Origin: Algoriphagus sp.
GTDB lineage: Bacteria; Bacteroidota; Bacteroidia; Cytophagales; Cyclobacteriaceae
Direction of reading: 5' to 3'
DNA length: 64,000 nucleotides
Assembly (NCBI GenBank): GCA_018336015.1
Contig: JAGXQZ010000060.1
Location: 62,001 to 126,000, forward strand
The translations under genes were made by a program, and so were the position numbers. Shown piece by piece: positions 1 through 9,685 of the stretch. Under the pieces are notes generated by a model. The model was given only the letters and a program-made list of their open reading frames with translations. It made no database searches and was not told the origin of the DNA. Each line of letters opens with the position of its first letter. The first letter of the stretch is position 1.

Positions 1-2
1 AT

Positions 3-737
3 GTATGGATTACGTCAGGCTTGATTTCAGTTTTTCTGATTACAGCCTATGTACTTTCCAAAACTTCATTGACAACTAGTGATTCTGTGGCCTCCAATCC
101 GCTAAGGCCTATTGAATCTGGAAAGGAAGGTTCTTTAGCAAGAGGGGTAGGTCTATTCATGATTCTGGTGATGATGGTAGGACTGATTTTCGCAGAAGAA
201 GCTAGTTTGGGCATGATTACATTGAATTGGGTTAATTTCCTTCTATTCTCGTTGGTGTTGATAGCCTATAAGTCATGGGAAAGATTTAGCCTTGCAGTTG
301 GGCAAGGATTAAAAACTTCCTCCGATATATTGATCCAGTTTCCCTTTTATGCGGGGATCTTGGGTTTATTGAGTTCTTCTGGTGCCTTGTATGAGCTTTC
401 TCAATTAATCCAATCTCAAACGAGCAAAGAGTTTTTTCCTTTGATCACGTTTTTCTCTACTGCATTTGTGAATTTATTGGTTCCATCGGGCGGCGGGCAA
501 TGGGCTATTCAAGGTCCTGTGATTATGGAGACAGCAGCCAATTGGGGTTTGAATTTTGCCAAACTGACCATGATATTTGCATATGGCGATCAGATTAGCA
601 ATCTCCTCCAGCCATTTTGGGCCTTGCCTTTACTTTCTATTACCGGTGTGCCCGTGCGCAAGTTGTTGCCTTACTGCGCCATGCTGTTTCTTTCAGGGTT
701 TGTTTTCCTGACTTTAGCTATCTGGTGGATGTATTGA
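3..737 (+). CDS. Short-chain fatty acid transporter, AtoE-like (5'-truncated by window edge)
   Basis: This is the C-terminal part of a multi-helix inner-membrane permease of the AtoE/short-chain fatty acid transporter family, expected to carry acetoacetate or butyrate-type acids. The reading frame is open from the first bases of the window, so the true start lies to the left; an in-frame TTG at 21 is not a credible start. Several hydrophobic helices are visible, together with the family hallmark VPSGGGQWAIQGP (about 480-520 nt), matching the conserved PSGGG loop of AtoE. A stop codon ends it at 737, and 138 bases separate it from the aconitase gene. Family assignment is firm; the substrate is inferred. 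Confidence 0.85.
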   Translation, partial: VWITSGLISVFLITAYVLSKTSLTTSDSVASNPLRPIESGKEGSLARGVGLFMILVMMVGLIFAEEASLGMITLNWVNFLLFSLVLIAYKSWERFSLAVGQGLKTSSDILIQFPFYAGILGLLSSSGALYELSQLIQSQTSKEFFPLITFFSTAFVNLLVPSGGGQWAIQGPVIMETAANWGLNFAKLTMIFAYGDQISNLLQPFWALPLLSITGVPVRKLLPYCAMLFLSGFVFLTLAIWWMY

Positions 738-875
738 TTTTTTCAAATGGATTTAGCGCTTTTAAAAAATGATGGTAGAACCTTAAGAATGAATTGAGCG
801 TTCCCTTTTCAGTCTCTTTTTCCTATATTCGCGAGCGAAAAATTGAACCTTTTATCCACCTAAATATCCAAAACG

Positions 876-3137
876 ATGGCTTTTGATATCGAAATGATCA
901 AAGAAGTGTATGCCCGGTTTCCGGAGCGTATCGCAGCTGCAAGAAAAGCTGTAGGTAAGCCGCTTACTTTGACAGAAAAAATTCTTTATGCCCACCTTAC
1001 CGAAGGCCCTGCTAGTCAGTCTTATGCGAGAGGCAAGTCTTACGTAGATTTTCAGCCTGATCGAGTAGCCATGCAGGATGCAACGGCTCAGATGGCTTTG
1101 CTTCAATTTATGCAGGCTGGAAGAGATAAAGTGGCTGTTCCTTCTACCGTACACTGCGATCACTTGATTCAAGCAGAGATCGGGGCTGAAAAAGACTTGA
1201 ATAAGGCGAAGGATAAGAATAAAGAAGTTTATGACTTTTTGGCTTCGGTATCCAATAAGTATGGCATTGGATTTTGGAAGCCAGGTGCAGGTATCATCCA
1301 TCAAGTAGTGCTGGAGAATTATGCGTTCCCTGGTGGAATGATGATTGGTACTGATTCTCACACCCCAAATGCCGGTGGACTTGGCATGATCGCAATCGGT
1401 GTAGGTGGTGCAGATGCATGCGACGTAATGGCGGGACTACCTTGGGAACTTAAATTTCCCAAGCTGATTGGTGTGAAATTGACAGGTAAAATGTCCGGTT
1501 GGACTTCTGCAAAAGATGTGATCTTGAAAGTAGCAGGTATCTTGACAGTAAAAGGCGGTACTGGTGCTATTGTGGAATATTTTGGAGAAGGTGCCCGTTC
1601 GCTTTCAGCTACCGGAAAAGGCACAATCTGTAACATGGGCGCTGAAATTGGTGCTACCACTTCTATTTTTGGGTATGATGAAAAATCTGCCGCCTACCTT
1701 CAGGGAACAGGTCGCGCTGACATCGCAGCCATGGCAGACGCTATCGCGGCGCATTTGACTGGGGATGATGAAGTTTACGCTAACCCAGAGCAGTACTTTG
1801 ATCAAGTGATCGAGATTAACCTTTCTGAGCTGGAGCCACACGTAAATGGTCCTTTCACTCCAGATTTGGCTTGGCCAATCTCTAAGTTTGCCGCTGCTGT
1901 GAAAGAAAACGGCTGGCCAGCTAAGTTGGATGTAGGCTTGATTGGTTCTTGTACCAACTCTTCTTATGAAGATATCTCTAGAGCAGCTTCTTTGGCTCAG
2001 CAGGCTGTAGATAAGAAGCTTAATGCAAAATCAGAATATACCATTACTCCAGGTTCGGAGCAGGTTCGTTTCACAGTGGAGCGCGACGGCTTTTTGGATA
2101 CCTTCGGTAAAATGGGTGGTGTGGTTTTAGCCAATGCCTGTGGACCTTGTATTGGTCAGTGGGCTCGTCATGGAGCTGAAAAGCAAGAGAAAAACTCCAT
2201 CATCACATCTTTCAACAGAAACTTTGCTAAGCGTGCAGACGGTAACCCAAATACCCACGCATTTGTGGCTTCTCCGGAAATTGTGACAGCATTGGCTATT
2301 GCAGGTGATTTGACTTTCAATCCATTGACAGATACGCTTACCAATTCAGAAGGTCAGCAAGTAAAACTGGATGAACCTAGAGGGCTTGAGCTTCCTGCAA
2401 AAGGTTTTGCAGTAGAGGACGCAGGTTACCAAGCACCGGCAGAGGATGGTTCTTCCGTTCAGGTTTTGGTGAGCCCGACATCTGATAGACTTCAGCTTCT
2501 TGATTCTTTCCCTGCGTGGGAAGGAACTGACCTTAAGGGGCTCAAGCTATTGATCAAAGCTAAAGGTAAGTGTACGACAGACCATATTTCCATGGCAGGT
2601 CCTTGGTTGAAATACAGAGGTCACTTAGATAATATCTCCAATAACATGCTTATTGGTGCTGTGAATGCATTTAATGATGCGACCAATAAGGTCAAAAATC
2701 AATTGAATGGAGAATATGGAGAAGTGCCTGCAACACAAAGACAATATAAAGCAGCAGGAATCGGGTCTATCGTAGTGGGTGATGAAAACTATGGTGAAGG
2801 ATCTTCCAGAGAGCATGCTGCGATGGAACCAAGATTCTTAGGAGTTCGCGCTATTTTGGTTAAGTCATTTGCCAGAATTCACGAGACTAACTTGAAAAAA
2901 CAGGGTATGTTGGCATTGACTTTTGCCAATCCGGCTGACTATGAGTTGATTCAGGAAGATGATGCTATAGACATTGTAGGCCTGACTGATTTTGCACCAG
3001 GCAAGCCTCTTCAGATCATTCTCAATCATAAAGACGGTAGTACTCAAGCTATCTTAGCTAATCATACCTACAATGAAGGCCAAATTGAGTGGTTCAAAGC
3101 AGGAAGTGCTTTAAATCTTATCAAAGCAAAAGCCTGA
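876..3137 (+). CDS. acnA: Aconitate hydratase
   Basis: The 753-residue product is a cytoplasmic aconitase that interconverts citrate and isocitrate in the TCA cycle with a [4Fe-4S] cluster. The three cluster cysteines are visible: Cys359 in GSCTNSS and Cys422/Cys425 in ACGPCIGQW. The C-terminal swivel domain carries the [12 protein letters not shown] substrate-binding motif. Length and order (N-terminal three-lobe core, linker, C-terminal swivel) match the mitochondrial-type aconitase common in Bacteroidota rather than AcnB. It appears to be a single-gene transcription unit: a strong hairpin terminator follows 18 bases after the stop. acnA is used here as the generic symbol; some annotators would leave it as 'acn'. 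Confidence 0.96.
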   Translation: MAFDIEMIKEVYARFPERIAAARKAVGKPLTLTEKILYAHLTEGPASQSYARGKSYVDFQPDRVAMQDATAQMALLQFMQAGRDKVAVPSTVHCDHLIQAEIGAEKDLNKAKDKNKEVYDFLASVSNKYGIGFWKPGAGIIHQVVLENYAFPGGMMIGTDSHTPNAGGLGMIAIGVGGADACDVMAGLPWELKFPKLIGVKLTGKMSGWTSAKDVILKVAGILTVKGGTGAIVEYFGEGARSLSATGKGTICNMGAEIGATTSIFGYDEKSAAYLQGTGRADIAAMADAIAAHLTGDDEVYANPEQYFDQVIEINLSELEPHVNGPFTPDLAWPISKFAAAVKENGWPAKLDVGLIGSCTNSSYEDISRAASLAQQAVDKKLNAKSEYTITPGSEQVRFTVERDGFLDTFGKMGGVVLANACGPCIGQWARHGAEKQEKNSIITSFNRNFAKRADGNPNTHAFVASPEIVTALAIAGDLTFNPLTDTLTNSEGQQVKLDEPRGLELPAKGFAVEDAGYQAPAEDGSSVQVLVSPTSDRLQLLDSFPAWEGTDLKGLKLLIKAKGKCTTDHISMAGPWLKYRGHLDNISNNMLIGAVNAFNDATNKVKNQLNGEYGEVPATQRQYKAAGIGSIVVGDENYGEGSSREHAAMEPRFLGVRAILVKSFARIHETNLKKQGMLALTFANPADYELIQEDDAIDIVGLTDFAPGKPLQIILNHKDGSTQAILANHTYNEGQIEWFKAGSALNLIKAKA

Positions 3138-3154
3138 TCTAATTGAAAAAAACT

Positions 3155-3188
3155 AAAAGCCGTAGCGAATAATCGTTACGGCTTTTTT
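3155..3188 (+). terminator. Rho-independent terminator of the aconitase gene
   Basis: A near-perfect hairpin has the arms aaaagccgtagcga and tcgttacggctttt, a four-base loop, and ends in a run of T. It begins 18 bases after the aconitase stop codon and lies just upstream of the porin start, so it separates the two genes. Confidence 0.85.
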
Positions 3189-3200
3189 ACATTATATCCC

Positions 3201-4403
3201 ATGAAAAATTTCCTACGGATCTTATCGGTTTCGATCCTTTTATCCCTTGTGGGTACCCCTGCAAAAGCCCAAAATGAATCTGATGAGAGGGCTTTGTTGG
3301 AAGTCCAAAATGGGATTAGTATTTCAAAAGATTCATTGTTTAAACTCAATCTCCGGTTTAGAATGCAAAATCGATTTGGATTGAGAACTGAGAGTGGAGA
3401 GGATTTATCCATTGAGCAGACTGATTTCAGAGTAAGAAGGATGCGATTAAGACTCGATGGCTACGTACTGAATCCCAGAATCCAGTATTATATCCAGTTA
3501 GGTTTTTCAAAATCAGACATGGATCTGGATGGGGGTAGTTTTGCTCAACCCATACGGGATGCAATTATCTATTATTACTTTAATCCTAATTTTTATGTGG
3601 GTTTTGGGCAGTCCAAATTGCCCGGAAACCGTGAAAGGGTCGTGAGTTCTGGTAACCTTCAGTTTGTTGACCGCTCTATCGCCAATGGTGTTTTTACCTT
3701 AGATCGTGATTTTGGCTTTTTTGCATATTATACTCTTCCTACCAAAGGAAAGGCTAAATACCAACTGAAGGGTGCTGTCAGCACGGGAGAGGGTAGAAAT
3801 CCATCCCCGGGAGACAATGGGCTCAGCTATACAGGACGAATTGAATTTTTGCCATTTGGAAAGTTCAAGAATGGGGGAGACTATTCGGAGGGTGACTTGG
3901 AGTTTGAACCTAAACCAAAGTTATCTCTCGCCCTTACCCTAAATTCAAATCAAAATGCAATGAGGGCAAGAGGACAGTTGGGTTCTGATCTATATGCAAA
4001 ACGAGATCAGAAGGTACTGATCGCAGATGCTATGTTCAAATACCGAGGATGGGGTGTTTTGGCTGAATATTTTCAAAGAAGATCCCCAGATCCAATTACT
4101 CGAAATTCGGCAGGAGCGACTAGGGTGGTGTGGATTGGAAAGGGGCACAATATCCAGCTGAGCAAAATGATCTCTTCCAAATCTGAGTTGGCTTTGAGAT
4201 ATGCTGAAGTCAGACCGGAAGATGAGATTATACCATACGAAAGCCAAGGTGATGAAGTGGCGTTGGGATTTTCCAGATATCTCAATGGACACAGAATAAA
4301 ACTTCAGGGAAATCTAGGATATGGGTGGGCAAACAATGAATGGAATCTGGTTAATACCTCCAATTTTTGGTTCGGTACATTTCAGGTAGAGTTTGGTATT
4401 TGA
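3201..4403 (+). CDS. Phosphate-selective porin O/P-type outer-membrane protein
   Basis: A 400-residue outer-membrane beta-barrel of the OprP/OprO porin family. An N-terminal signal peptide of about 23 residues ends in KAQ|NE. The mature part is made of alternating amphipathic strands, with family features such as FRVRRMRLRLDG and a strand-turn FYVGFGQSKLPGNRERV that matches the typical 'G..k.P...e......l.f.eRs' region, followed by VDRS. It closes with aromatic-rich strands and a terminal FQVEFGI, as expected for barrel insertion by BamA. Its substrate cannot be read from sequence; in Bacteroidota this family is often found without phosphate-uptake genes, and none are adjacent here. Confidence 0.82.
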   Translation: MKNFLRILSVSILLSLVGTPAKAQNESDERALLEVQNGISISKDSLFKLNLRFRMQNRFGLRTESGEDLSIEQTDFRVRRMRLRLDGYVLNPRIQYYIQLGFSKSDMDLDGGSFAQPIRDAIIYYYFNPNFYVGFGQSKLPGNRERVVSSGNLQFVDRSIANGVFTLDRDFGFFAYYTLPTKGKAKYQLKGAVSTGEGRNPSPGDNGLSYTGRIEFLPFGKFKNGGDYSEGDLEFEPKPKLSLALTLNSNQNAMRARGQLGSDLYAKRDQKVLIADAMFKYRGWGVLAEYFQRRSPDPITRNSAGATRVVWIGKGHNIQLSKMISSKSELALRYAEVRPEDEIIPYESQGDEVALGFSRYLNGHRIKLQGNLGYGWANNEWNLVNTSNFWFGTFQVEFGI

Positions 4404-4532
4404 TTTTTTTTTACAAAAAAATGTATTTATAATTTCAAAAACTTGCCATGAAATACAATTTGCTGTATGTTTACTTCCAAATGAGGGTGAAAAACCTTTT
4501 ATTTTAAAGAAAGCACTACATAAGGCTGAAAA

Positions 4533-7463
4533 ATGCAGGATAAAGGGATCAATAGCACATTTAAAAAAATCATTTACGAGTCATCGGAAATGGTTTTTTT
4601 GGCTGATGATACCTACCCCTATTCTATTTTTTATACCAATGAAGCTTTTGATGAAAAAATTGGAGACACTTTAACCGATCGCAACTTGGTAGGTCTGGGA
4701 TTGGACATCAATGCCTACATTTTCAAGGAGGAATTGGTATTGTCCCACGGGCAAAAAGAATATTCATTTAGGCTGGAGCTACCTCAGGACAGTGGATCCA
4801 ATTATTTTTTGTTCTACAAAGGAAAGGAAATCAAATCTTTTGGACTGCCAAGTAAAAAAGAGGCGTATCAGTTTTTTACCTCCAAACTTGATGTCATAGC
4901 CATTGGAAAGCATGACCATTTGACCTACCTCAATTCTATGGTTTTGCCTGTTTTAGGCTATGAACCGGTTGAATTGCTCAATACCAATCTTTGTTCTTTT
5001 GTTCATGCAGAAGACTTGGAACATTTACAAAATGTATGGAAGATTCACTCCAAATCTCTGGAACCCATCTTTCATTCTTTCCGATTTAAAGCAAGGAACA
5101 GTTCCTATAAACTCTTGGAATGTGCAATCCAGTTTACGCAGGAATCTTTCTTTGTAATTGCACGGGATATTTCTACAAGGAAATCCGGACAGGAAGATGA
5201 GGCGTTGCTCACCAGCCTGATTAACAAAGTCCCTTCCTTATCCAGGTCATTAAGTTTTAAGTACTCCAGTGACTCAAGAGAGTTGAATTGGGGATTATCG
5301 GAGGCGGATCTTTTGGAGAAATTTCAAGTTTCTGTAAAAGAGAAAGATGTCCTTTGCGAAAGGATGATTTCTTTTTTGGCAAATTTTGATTTCGCTAAGG
5401 ATGAAAATCAATTCTTGGAAGGTAAATTTTCTCCTTTGGTTGGATTTGACTTCAGCTATTCTATTTTTCAGCCAAAAACATCGCCTTCTTCTGTTTGGGG
5501 GGTAATTTGGGATCAAAAAGAAAAAAGTGACCTGCTAGAACAAGCTTCCGTCCTAGGAAAATACTGGGATGAATGCCCCGAGGCTATGATGATTTTAGGC
5601 TGGGGGGGTGAGATAGTGAGCATCAATCAAGTGGCCAAAAGTTTATTTGATCTCGATGATTCATCTGTCAATAAACACCTGAATTCATTGAATATTTTTT
5701 CTGAGGAGGATAATAGCTGGTCCGAATGGAGAGGCAAAATTGAAGACGGAAAAAATCAATCCAAATTTTCTGTCCGATGCTTTGAAGAATCTGAAAATCC
5801 CCTGACCATCGAGGTTGCTCTGAAGAAGTTGCAACTAGCTTCGGGTGATCAGGCCATTGTTTCGTTCCGAAACATCAGTGAAAAAGTAAGCCTTGAAAAA
5901 ACCTTAGAGCAAAGCAGTGACTTCTTGATGAACCTTACCGAGCAGGTTCCAGGAGGACTTTACCAGCTTGTGCTGAATGCTGAAGGACAAATGAATTTTT
6001 CATTCCTTTCCAAAGGAATCAATTCAGTGTTGGGTATTTCTCAAGAAGAAATACATCAGTTTACCGACATTTCCTCTGCTATTTCTAAAGTTCACCCTCA
6101 GGATCTTCCTACAGTAATCATGTCATCAGTGGCATCTGCTAAAAAGATGGAGCCGTGGCAATGTCAGTTTAGGGTGAAATCCGGTGATCAAGAACAGCCT
6201 TACCGTTGGGTGCTTGGAGCCGCTCGTCCACAGGCAATGGAAAATGGAGACATGGTTTGGTATGGCTATTTGACAGACATTACGAAGCAGAAAGAATTTG
6301 AAACCAAACTGGATGAAGCTAGAAAGGCTGCCGAAAAGGCTACTCAAATCAAATCTGATTTCCTTTCTATGATCAGCCATGAATTGAGAACGCCACTCAA
6401 TGCCATCTCCGGATCTGTATACTCGCTTTTCCATGAAAATCCGACTGACTCCCAAAAGTCAGCCTTGAATACCATCAATTTTGCGGTCGATAATTTGATC
6501 ATCATGATCAACGACCTACTTGATTTCCAGAAAATTGAGGCTGGTAAATTGACCATTGAGCACAATCCTCTTAACCTGAAGGGACTGTTGGAGCAGATCA
6601 TCAAAGGTCTATCCTTCCATGCGGCAGATTCGAAAAACAAACTGTCATTGCACCTTTCCAATGGCTTGGATTTGGCTGTCAAAGGAGACAAAACAAGACT
6701 TTCTCAGATACTAAATAACCTGATCACCAACGCCTTGAAATTTACCCAAGAAGGCAATGTAGATGTCAAAGTCGAACTATTGGGTCAGGTAAGGAATAAA
6801 GTGAAGATCTATTTTGAAGTGAAAGATTCAGGGATTGGCATCGCTCCTGAAAATCAGGAAAAGATCTTTAATGATTTTGACCAAGTTCGTCCAACTTTCA
6901 GTACCAAATACGGAGGTACCGGTCTCGGACTTTCCATCACGCGAAAGCTACTCAAACTAATGGGTGGAAACATCGCCTTGGAATCCCAAGTTGGTAAGGG
7001 AAGTAAGTTCTTCTTTGAACTTGAATTTGAAGTGGCAGAACAGGAGTTGGCGGTGATTCAGGAAGTGAAAAGCAAGTCGATTTCATTCGATACTCTTCAT
7101 CTGCTAATGGCCGAGGACAATGATGTCAATTCCCTTGTTTTGGGAAAAATTATCAAAAAATGGGGCTTCACTTACGACCGGGTCCTCAATGGACTTGAAG
7201 CAGTCGAAGCTGTCAAAAACAATTCTTACGACTGTATCCTAATGGATATACAGATGCCAGAGATGGATGGATTTGAAGCGACTACGGAGATCAAGAAGTT
7301 TTCCGACATTCCCGTCATTGCGCTTACCGCTGCGGCCAAACTTGAAATCATGGAGAAAATCGATGCCTGTGGATTTGAAGGCTTTGTAGCCAAACCCATC
7401 GATGCTGCCGAGCTTCTGAAGAAAATCAAAGAAGTGATTACCGAGAAAAACTACAAAGCCTGA
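4533..7463 (+). CDS. Hybrid PAS sensor histidine kinase / response regulator
   Basis: A 976-residue hybrid kinase with no clear transmembrane segment, so it probably senses a cytoplasmic signal. Sensory modules come first: a degenerate PAS-like region (about 10-100), a PAS domain (about 115-215), a further PAS (about 345-460) and a PAS/PAC (about 465-595). They are followed by a short coiled coil, a HisKA domain with phospho-acceptor His616 in SHELRTPLN, a HATPase domain with GIGIAPENQEKIF (N and G1 boxes) and GGTGLGLSI (G2 box), and a C-terminal receiver with phospho-acceptor Asp905 in LMDIQMPEMDG. No HPt domain or output domain is present, so phosphate must pass to a separate HPt protein; the REC-HPt protein at 33.5 kb is one candidate, by inference only. 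The gene ends 13 bases inside the convergent TPR gene. Confidence 0.9.
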   Translation: MQDKGINSTFKKIIYESSEMVFLADDTYPYSIFYTNEAFDEKIGDTLTDRNLVGLGLDINAYIFKEELVLSHGQKEYSFRLELPQDSGSNYFLFYKGKEIKSFGLPSKKEAYQFFTSKLDVIAIGKHDHLTYLNSMVLPVLGYEPVELLNTNLCSFVHAEDLEHLQNVWKIHSKSLEPIFHSFRFKARNSSYKLLECAIQFTQESFFVIARDISTRKSGQEDEALLTSLINKVPSLSRSLSFKYSSDSRELNWGLSEADLLEKFQVSVKEKDVLCERMISFLANFDFAKDENQFLEGKFSPLVGFDFSYSIFQPKTSPSSVWGVIWDQKEKSDLLEQASVLGKYWDECPEAMMILGWGGEIVSINQVAKSLFDLDDSSVNKHLNSLNIFSEEDNSWSEWRGKIEDGKNQSKFSVRCFEESENPLTIEVALKKLQLASGDQAIVSFRNISEKVSLEKTLEQSSDFLMNLTEQVPGGLYQLVLNAEGQMNFSFLSKGINSVLGISQEEIHQFTDISSAISKVHPQDLPTVIMSSVASAKKMEPWQCQFRVKSGDQEQPYRWVLGAARPQAMENGDMVWYGYLTDITKQKEFETKLDEARKAAEKATQIKSDFLSMISHELRTPLNAISGSVYSLFHENPTDSQKSALNTINFAVDNLIIMINDLLDFQKIEAGKLTIEHNPLNLKGLLEQIIKGLSFHAADSKNKLSLHLSNGLDLAVKGDKTRLSQILNNLITNALKFTQEGNVDVKVELLGQVRNKVKIYFEVKDSGIGIAPENQEKIFNDFDQVRPTFSTKYGGTGLGLSITRKLLKLMGGNIALESQVGKGSKFFFELEFEVAEQELAVIQEVKSKSISFDTLHLLMAEDNDVNSLVLGKIIKKWGFTYDRVLNGLEAVEAVKNNSYDCILMDIQMPEMDGFEATTEIKKFSDIPVIALTAAAKLEIMEKIDACGFEGFVAKPIDAAELLKKIKEVITEKNYKA

Positions 7464-8380
7464 GCTTTTTCAAGATACTCAGCTACCAAATCCATCTCTG
7501 GATAATTTTTTGCCAAGTCTGTCAGGTAGGAAAGTGCAGATACTTTATCCCCAGTCATGACATAGTAAATTCCCTTGTTCCTTAATGCAAATGGGTTTTT
7601 GGGATCCATCTGAATGCTTTGATTGATTAGATCAAGCCCTTCTTCTTTATTATTCAGAAAAAGCAAATAGAGGCCCTTGTTATTGTAAAAATAGGCCTGC
7701 CTGTTATCCAATGTGATTGCCTTTTCCACGGAATTCAATGCATTTTCATAATCTCTTTCATCAAAAAGAATCATAGATCTGAGATTGTGCAGATTAGGTT
7801 CGGTTGGGTTGAGTTTTTCTGCTTCATCCAAAACGGACTTAGACTCCGTGTATTTTTTTTGATAATAAAGAATGGTGGCTTGATTGACCATCAAGTCTGA
7901 ATTTTCAGGAGCAAGTCGAGAAGCTGATTGAAAGGCAACCAACGAAGCAGGGAAGTCCTTCAATTTCTCCAAAGTAAGACCCTGAAGGAAAAATGACTTC
8001 CAGTTTTCCGCATCCAGTTTGATCAATTTTTCTGCATCTTCTCTCGCTTTGTAAAATTCGCCGTTATCCAAATAGCCCAATCCCCTTTGAAAAAGCGCTT
8101 CGTAATAGTCAGGTTTAAATTGTATTGCTTTTGAAAAATCACCGATGGCATCCTCTAGCTGATTCAATCTCAGGTGCGCCATTCCTTTATTGAAATAAGC
8201 ATCGGAATACGTAGAGTCTAGGCTGATGGCCTCCTGATAGAATCCAATAGCGGTTTTAGGGTCATTTTCCTCCATTTTTTCATTTCCTTTCAGAAGGAAT
8301 CGACCTTTTTTATCATCCAAGCTATCGCAGCTTATCCAAAAGATAGCTGCCAGCAATACGATCTTATTCGGAAATTTCAT
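7451..8380 (-). CDS. TPR-repeat lipoprotein
   Basis: A 309-residue protein with a lipoprotein signal peptide (lipobox WISC at about residues 15-18), followed almost entirely by tetratricopeptide repeats, seven or eight in number, each with the W/Y-x-G-Y/A-x-A-D/E pattern (for example AYFNKGMAHLRLNQLEDAI and ALFQRGLGYLDNGEFYKA). It is expected to be anchored in the envelope and to act as a protein-protein scaffold; the partner is unknown. The 3' end overlaps the convergent hybrid kinase by 13 bases. There is no enzymatic domain. Confidence 0.85.
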   Translation of the reverse strand: MKFPNKIVLLAAIFWISCDSLDDKKGRFLLKGNEKMEENDPKTAIGFYQEAISLDSTYSDAYFNKGMAHLRLNQLEDAIGDFSKAIQFKPDYYEALFQRGLGYLDNGEFYKAREDAEKLIKLDAENWKSFFLQGLTLEKLKDFPASLVAFQSASRLAPENSDLMVNQATILYYQKKYTESKSVLDEAEKLNPTEPNLHNLRSMILFDERDYENALNSVEKAITLDNRQAYFYNNKGLYLLFLNNKEEGLDLINQSIQMDPKNPFALRNKGIYYVMTGDKVSALSYLTDLAKNYPEMDLVAEYLEKAQAL

Positions 8381-8409
8381 CTGTTTATAATTTGTTTTTC
8401 ATTGGTCAG

Positions 8410-8564
8410 ATGGAATCTCGCATGGATTATAATCCTCCCTCTGTGTGTCGCTTGCGTCATGCTCGATTTCATGTGATTATAATTTGATTATGAAAGGCCA
8501 CATGGAATCTCGCAAATCTTGTAATCATTCCAGTGTGTGACTTTTTAGTCATGCTCGATTTCAT
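8410..8564. repeat. Imperfect direct duplication covering the 3' end of the AI-2E gene
   Basis: Two 63-base copies lie at 8410-8472 and 8502-8564. Both begin with atggaatctcgca and end with gtcatgctcgatttcat, with divergent middles. The second copy includes the last codons and stop of the AI-2E-family gene (reverse strand) plus about 43 bases downstream; the first lies wholly in the intergenic spacer towards the TPR lipoprotein gene. Confidence 0.8.
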
Positions 8565-9645
8565 CAGTAGAAGTACTCGGTTTAGTTTCGGTTTTTTCTT
8601 CACCCAAAAGTAAGGCAAAGGGTTGTGTGGATTCAGAAAGCTCGAAGATTTCCCTCAAGATAGCCATGGTAGGAATCACCAGAATCATCCCTGCTACTCC
8701 CCAAATCGAACCTCCGATCAATAATCCCAAAAAGGTCATGAATGCATTGAGGTTTACATTGCCTCCCACGATTTTTGGGGTTAGGAAGTTTCCTTCCAAT
8801 GTTTGAATCACCTGATAGGAGATAAGCACGAATACAGGGGCAAGCAAACTGTCCATGGTCAGGAATGAATAGACCACAGGAAGTATCACCCCGATCAGTG
8901 GCCCGATGTAAGGAATGATATTCAGGATAGCTCCCAAAAGGCCAAAGAATATGGCATGCTCGACACCAATCACACTATAAGCAGTAATATTAAGAACTGC
9001 TAAGATGACCATGACCTTGCCTACGCCGGAAATGTAATTTTGAACAAGTTTGCGTAGGCTGATGATTCTCATCTTGACCAATGATGAATCTTTATCTGCA
9101 TAAATTTTTACCATCATTTGCGTCAAATGATCCCGATAAAGAAGGAAGAAAAACATGAAAATCGGAATCAGGATTAGCCCGGTAAGTGATCCAATGGCAT
9201 TCAATGCAAAAGCTGAAATGCTACTGCTGTTTTCATTGATGTAATTTAAAATTACCTCTGAATTGAATTTTTCAGCCAGCTTTTCATTCACGCCAAACGA
9301 GCTCGCGAGCCAAGTTTCAAGTTGGATTAAGATACTCGTCAGACGATCGGATACATTTTCAAAATCATTGGCAAAACTTACCACATTGGCAATGATGAAG
9401 CTGACCAAGCCAACCACGATCCCGATCATTAGCAGAAGCGAAACTACGCCGGTGACGACCCTGGGCACTCGATAGTTTTCCAACCAATTACTCATAGGTG
9501 TGAAAAGAACCGCAAAAAAACCTCCCATAAATAAAGGTACCAGCAGGCTTTTACCAATGACCAGCAAATACACTAGCACGATGATAAACAACATCACGGT
9601 TAGTGCTTTGAGATAAGGAGGAAGGTAAAAGGTTCTCTTTTCCAT
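8545..9645 (-). CDS. AI-2E family transporter (permease)
   Basis: A 366-residue inner-membrane protein of the AI-2E/PerM/YdiK superfamily (PF01594). It shows the usual arrangement: two or three N-terminal helices (about 14-90), a soluble loop with an amphipathic region (about 95-150), then five or so C-terminal helices containing the conserved IIPYIGPLIGVILPV and QTLEGNFLTPKIVG segments. Family members export small molecules or ions (AI-2, or Na+/H+ antiport in some); the substrate here is unknown. The C-terminal tail is short, charged and poorly conserved, and its DNA is duplicated downstream. Confidence 0.88.
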   Translation of the reverse strand: MEKRTFYLPPYLKALTVMLFIIVLVYLLVIGKSLLVPLFMGGFFAVLFTPMSNWLENYRVPRVVTGVVSLLLMIGIVVGLVSFIIANVVSFANDFENVSDRLTSILIQLETWLASSFGVNEKLAEKFNSEVILNYINENSSSISAFALNAIGSLTGLILIPIFMFFFLLYRDHLTQMMVKIYADKDSSLVKMRIISLRKLVQNYISGVGKVMVILAVLNITAYSVIGVEHAIFFGLLGAILNIIPYIGPLIGVILPVVYSFLTMDSLLAPVFVLISYQVIQTLEGNFLTPKIVGGNVNLNAFMTFLGLLIGGSIWGVAGMILVIPTMAILREIFELSESTQPFALLLGEEKTETKPSTSTDEIEHD

Positions 9646-9685
9646 AGAGTAGGGTCAAATGTTTTTCAAAAACCAATCCCTCAAG

